Shown one piece after another: positions 62,201 through 64,000 of a stretch of 64,000 nucleotides of DNA. Position 1 is the stretch's first letter. The number at the start of each line of letters is the position of its first letter. Source of the DNA: Castanea sativa (Eukaryota; Streptophyta; Magnoliopsida; Fagales; Fagaceae); contig NC_134023.1 of assembly GCF_040712315.1 (NCBI RefSeq), forward strand, positions 11,913,442 to 11,977,441, written 5' to 3'. A program made the position numbers and the translations under genes. Under the pieces are notes generated by a model. That model was not told where the DNA came from. It did no database searches and saw only the letters and a program-made list of their open reading frames with translations.

Positions 62201-63879
62201 AGCTGAACAATCTCTTAAGTAGAAGAATAAGATCTAATTACACTTTAAGCTATAACATTAATTTACAAAGACACAGGCATTTCAATAATTTCCCTAGTTC
62301 CATAGCTGCATGACTGTGACCCAAGTTACATAATGGCACATTCCCTAAAGCACATAAGGTTGAAAGTTAAAACACTAAGCAAATTCAAAACAATTAAAAC
62401 AATTTTTTATTTTTTATTTGATCTATAAAAAAATTAAACAATTAAATGTTACCGAGAGAATAATTTGAGCATAATTGAAAAGTAGTGCTGCAGAAACAAA
62501 TTACATAGACAAAAAATAGAGTTCAGCACACCTTCAGTAAACACAAATCTTTCTCAATCTTAGGGGTTATGGTTTGTGGAGGCAAGTCAAACAAATGTAC
62601 ATTTTACCAACAAAAATAAAATGTAATCATTGTTAGCAAATTTAACAACACTTCTAAATGAACAAATCTTGTAAGTTGAGACCCCAAATAAAAACTAAAT
62701 TCCTCCACCCATATACGCCAAAAGAAATGAGAAGAGTTAGTGGTTAACTTGAAACCAAAAGCATCAAAGTTTAAGAAATTCAAAGCTTTCCTCTCTTTCT
62801 CTTTCTCAGCCAACCAATTAGACAGAAGAAAATATAATGAAAAGTTAAAATAGAAACTCTCATTGAAACACAGATGTACCAAGCTTTTCCAGCAGTATTT
62901 TTGAGATGCTTTCTCTTAAATTTGTTTCAACTTTCTGGAGAGGAAAAGCCCATCAACAAGCTCTAAATTGGGTCTCCGAAGTGCACTGGTTTCACTCTGA
63001 TTCTGAGATTCGCTCTCACACCCATTATGGGTTCCTGTTGAAAAATTTAGGTTCCCATGAAAGACCAGTTGCTTACTCTCTGGCATTCTATCCCCCCCAC
63101 CCCCAAAAAAGGGAAAAAAAAAAAAACTCAAACAGCTCCTTTGTAAAAACTAAAAAATTAAACAGTGCACAGGGAATGAAACACAAGCAAAACCCCAATG
63201 AGTTATTACTGAGTTATTATGGTTTGAGTGTTCTGACTTCTGAGTTATTAAGGTTTTCCGATTGTTTTTTTTCGGCCATGCAAGAAGTAAGGGTTCATTG
63301 GCTTTAGAAGCTAAGGCTACTACACTAGTCATATTGACATTGATAAGGCCCAGCGTAGAGGCCACAGAACTAGAAGGCCCCAAATGATGAGCTCATATCA
63401 ACTAGGACCAAGTTTATTTATTTATTCACCCTTTGTAACACTACTATTTTCATAAGGTTTGCTTCTTTTTTATGAGAAACAAACACACATGCACAAGGGA
63501 GAGGGCATGAGGTTATAACACAAAGGCACCACAAACTATGTCTAAAGAATTCTATCCTTAATATTAATTTGGATGTTGCAGCATACATTATGAGCTCTCC
63601 AAATATTTGTTAACTTTTGGTAAGAATAAAGACATTAAAATTAAAATTCTATATGCCAAAATAAATCAACAGCCAAAACACATTAATATGCAATTTTTCT
63701 ATGTAAGGTTCATCATTTGACTAATGTCTACTCTATGCCATTGCATTTATATATAGACTCAAAAATTAGCACAGGCAAGAAATGTAGAAGTCACAGCATC
63801 TACAATCAAATATAGAACATAAGAGAAACTTACATGAAAGAAAAAAGATCTCAAGAGTTCATTATGGTCAGACTGTCAC
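59276..63879. other. No confident gene; 3' flank of the peroxidase gene on the right
   Basis: AT-rich. Contains a TA-rich palindrome (61227-61260, AGTCATTATATA ... TATAATGACT). A minus-strand open stretch (61700-61945, 82 codons, includes STNDADRVADLFHASCNLYA) looks coding but has no nearby ATG and no recognised family. Another minus-strand frame (62916-63085, MPESKQLVFHGNLNF...) is also unassigned. Neither is called as a gene. Confidence 0.5.
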
Positions 63880-64000
63880 TTAGGAACTCACCAAAGCCAA
63901 GGAGCAGTTTCTTAGGACCTGACCTTGAGATCCAGTCAGAACATTAAGACCTGACATTTTCATCATTGCCCAAGCAAAGTCCATTCGAAAGGTTGATCCA
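63880..64000 (-). CDS. Class III peroxidase, C-terminal end of last exon (partial, continues beyond window)
   Basis: The minus strand reads GSTFRMDFAWAMMKMSGL, then NVLTGSQGQVLRNCSLAL, VSS and a TAA stop (63880-63882). This fits the end of secreted plant heme peroxidases (F-x2-DFA-x-AM-x-KM-x2-L-x-VLTG-x2-GQ-x-R-x-NC), including the last conserved disulfide Cys. Family members oxidise phenolics with hydrogen peroxide in the cell wall or vacuole. Only about 39 residues are in view; the catalytic His and Arg and all upstream exons lie to the right of the window. One extra Leu before RNC is unusual. The reading is open to the window edge, so intactness of the gene cannot be judged. Confidence 0.72.
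   Translation of the reverse strand, partial: GSTFRMDFAWAMMKMSGLNVLTGSQGQVLRNCSLALVSS

Overview
The window is nuclear DNA of a dicot plant, probably a woody one. It is AT-rich, has long introns, carries plant-type Mutator, Helitron, PIF/Harbinger and L1-like elements, and holds a plant-specific LRR-malectin receptor kinase locus. The repeat style suggests Fagales (oak/beech relatives), but that is an impression from the repeats and is not proven here.

Layout. Positions 1-8.2 kb hold no confident gene: a direct repeat, a Mutator-like element (3.05-4.29 kb) with a duplicated arm, a Helitron 3' terminus (4.64-4.66 kb) and a small TTA-flanked MITE. From 8.2 to 19.7 kb an old tandem duplication is visible (blocks D1 and D2, two copies each). 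Later insertions distinguish the copies: a solo LTR and a Mutator-type MITE in D1a, a 75-bp replacement at the same site in D1b, and several kb including a PIF/Harbinger-like element between D1a and D2a. A second solo LTR of the same family lies inverted at 20.0-20.7 kb, inside the target-site duplication of a truncated retroposon. From 21.8 to 26.8 kb there are four tandem copies of a ~1.25-kb unit.

The main locus is an LRR-VIII-2 type receptor-like kinase (27.7-44.9 kb, + strand) that I could resolve into 24 exons with canonical GT-AG junctions and matching phases (1031 codons). It is a pseudogene as a kinase: four in-frame stops lie at codons 590, 737, 789 and 927, and the DFG motif reads NFG. 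The first 589 codons (signal peptide, all LRRs, most of the malectin domain) are uninterrupted. Intron 5 contains a complete Mutator-like element with 9-bp target-site duplications that carries, in antisense to the host gene, a fragment of an AP2/ERF (DREB-type) transcription factor gene. This is a Pack-MULE.

Downstream are a complete non-autonomous Helitron (46.7-48.6 kb), a 3'-truncated L1-type LINE on the minus strand (49.65-52.9 kb) with an ORF1/ORF2 ATGA overlap, and a 5'-truncated L1-type LINE on the plus strand (56.0-59.3 kb) whose single reading frame has five nonsense changes and no frameshift. The extreme right edge (63.88-64.0 kb, minus strand) is the last exon of a class III peroxidase gene that continues beyond the window. 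Apart from that partial exon there is no intact protein-coding gene in the window. No wholly new system was found; the most notable items are the gene-carrying MULE and the receptor gene whose ectodomain is open while its kinase is dead.
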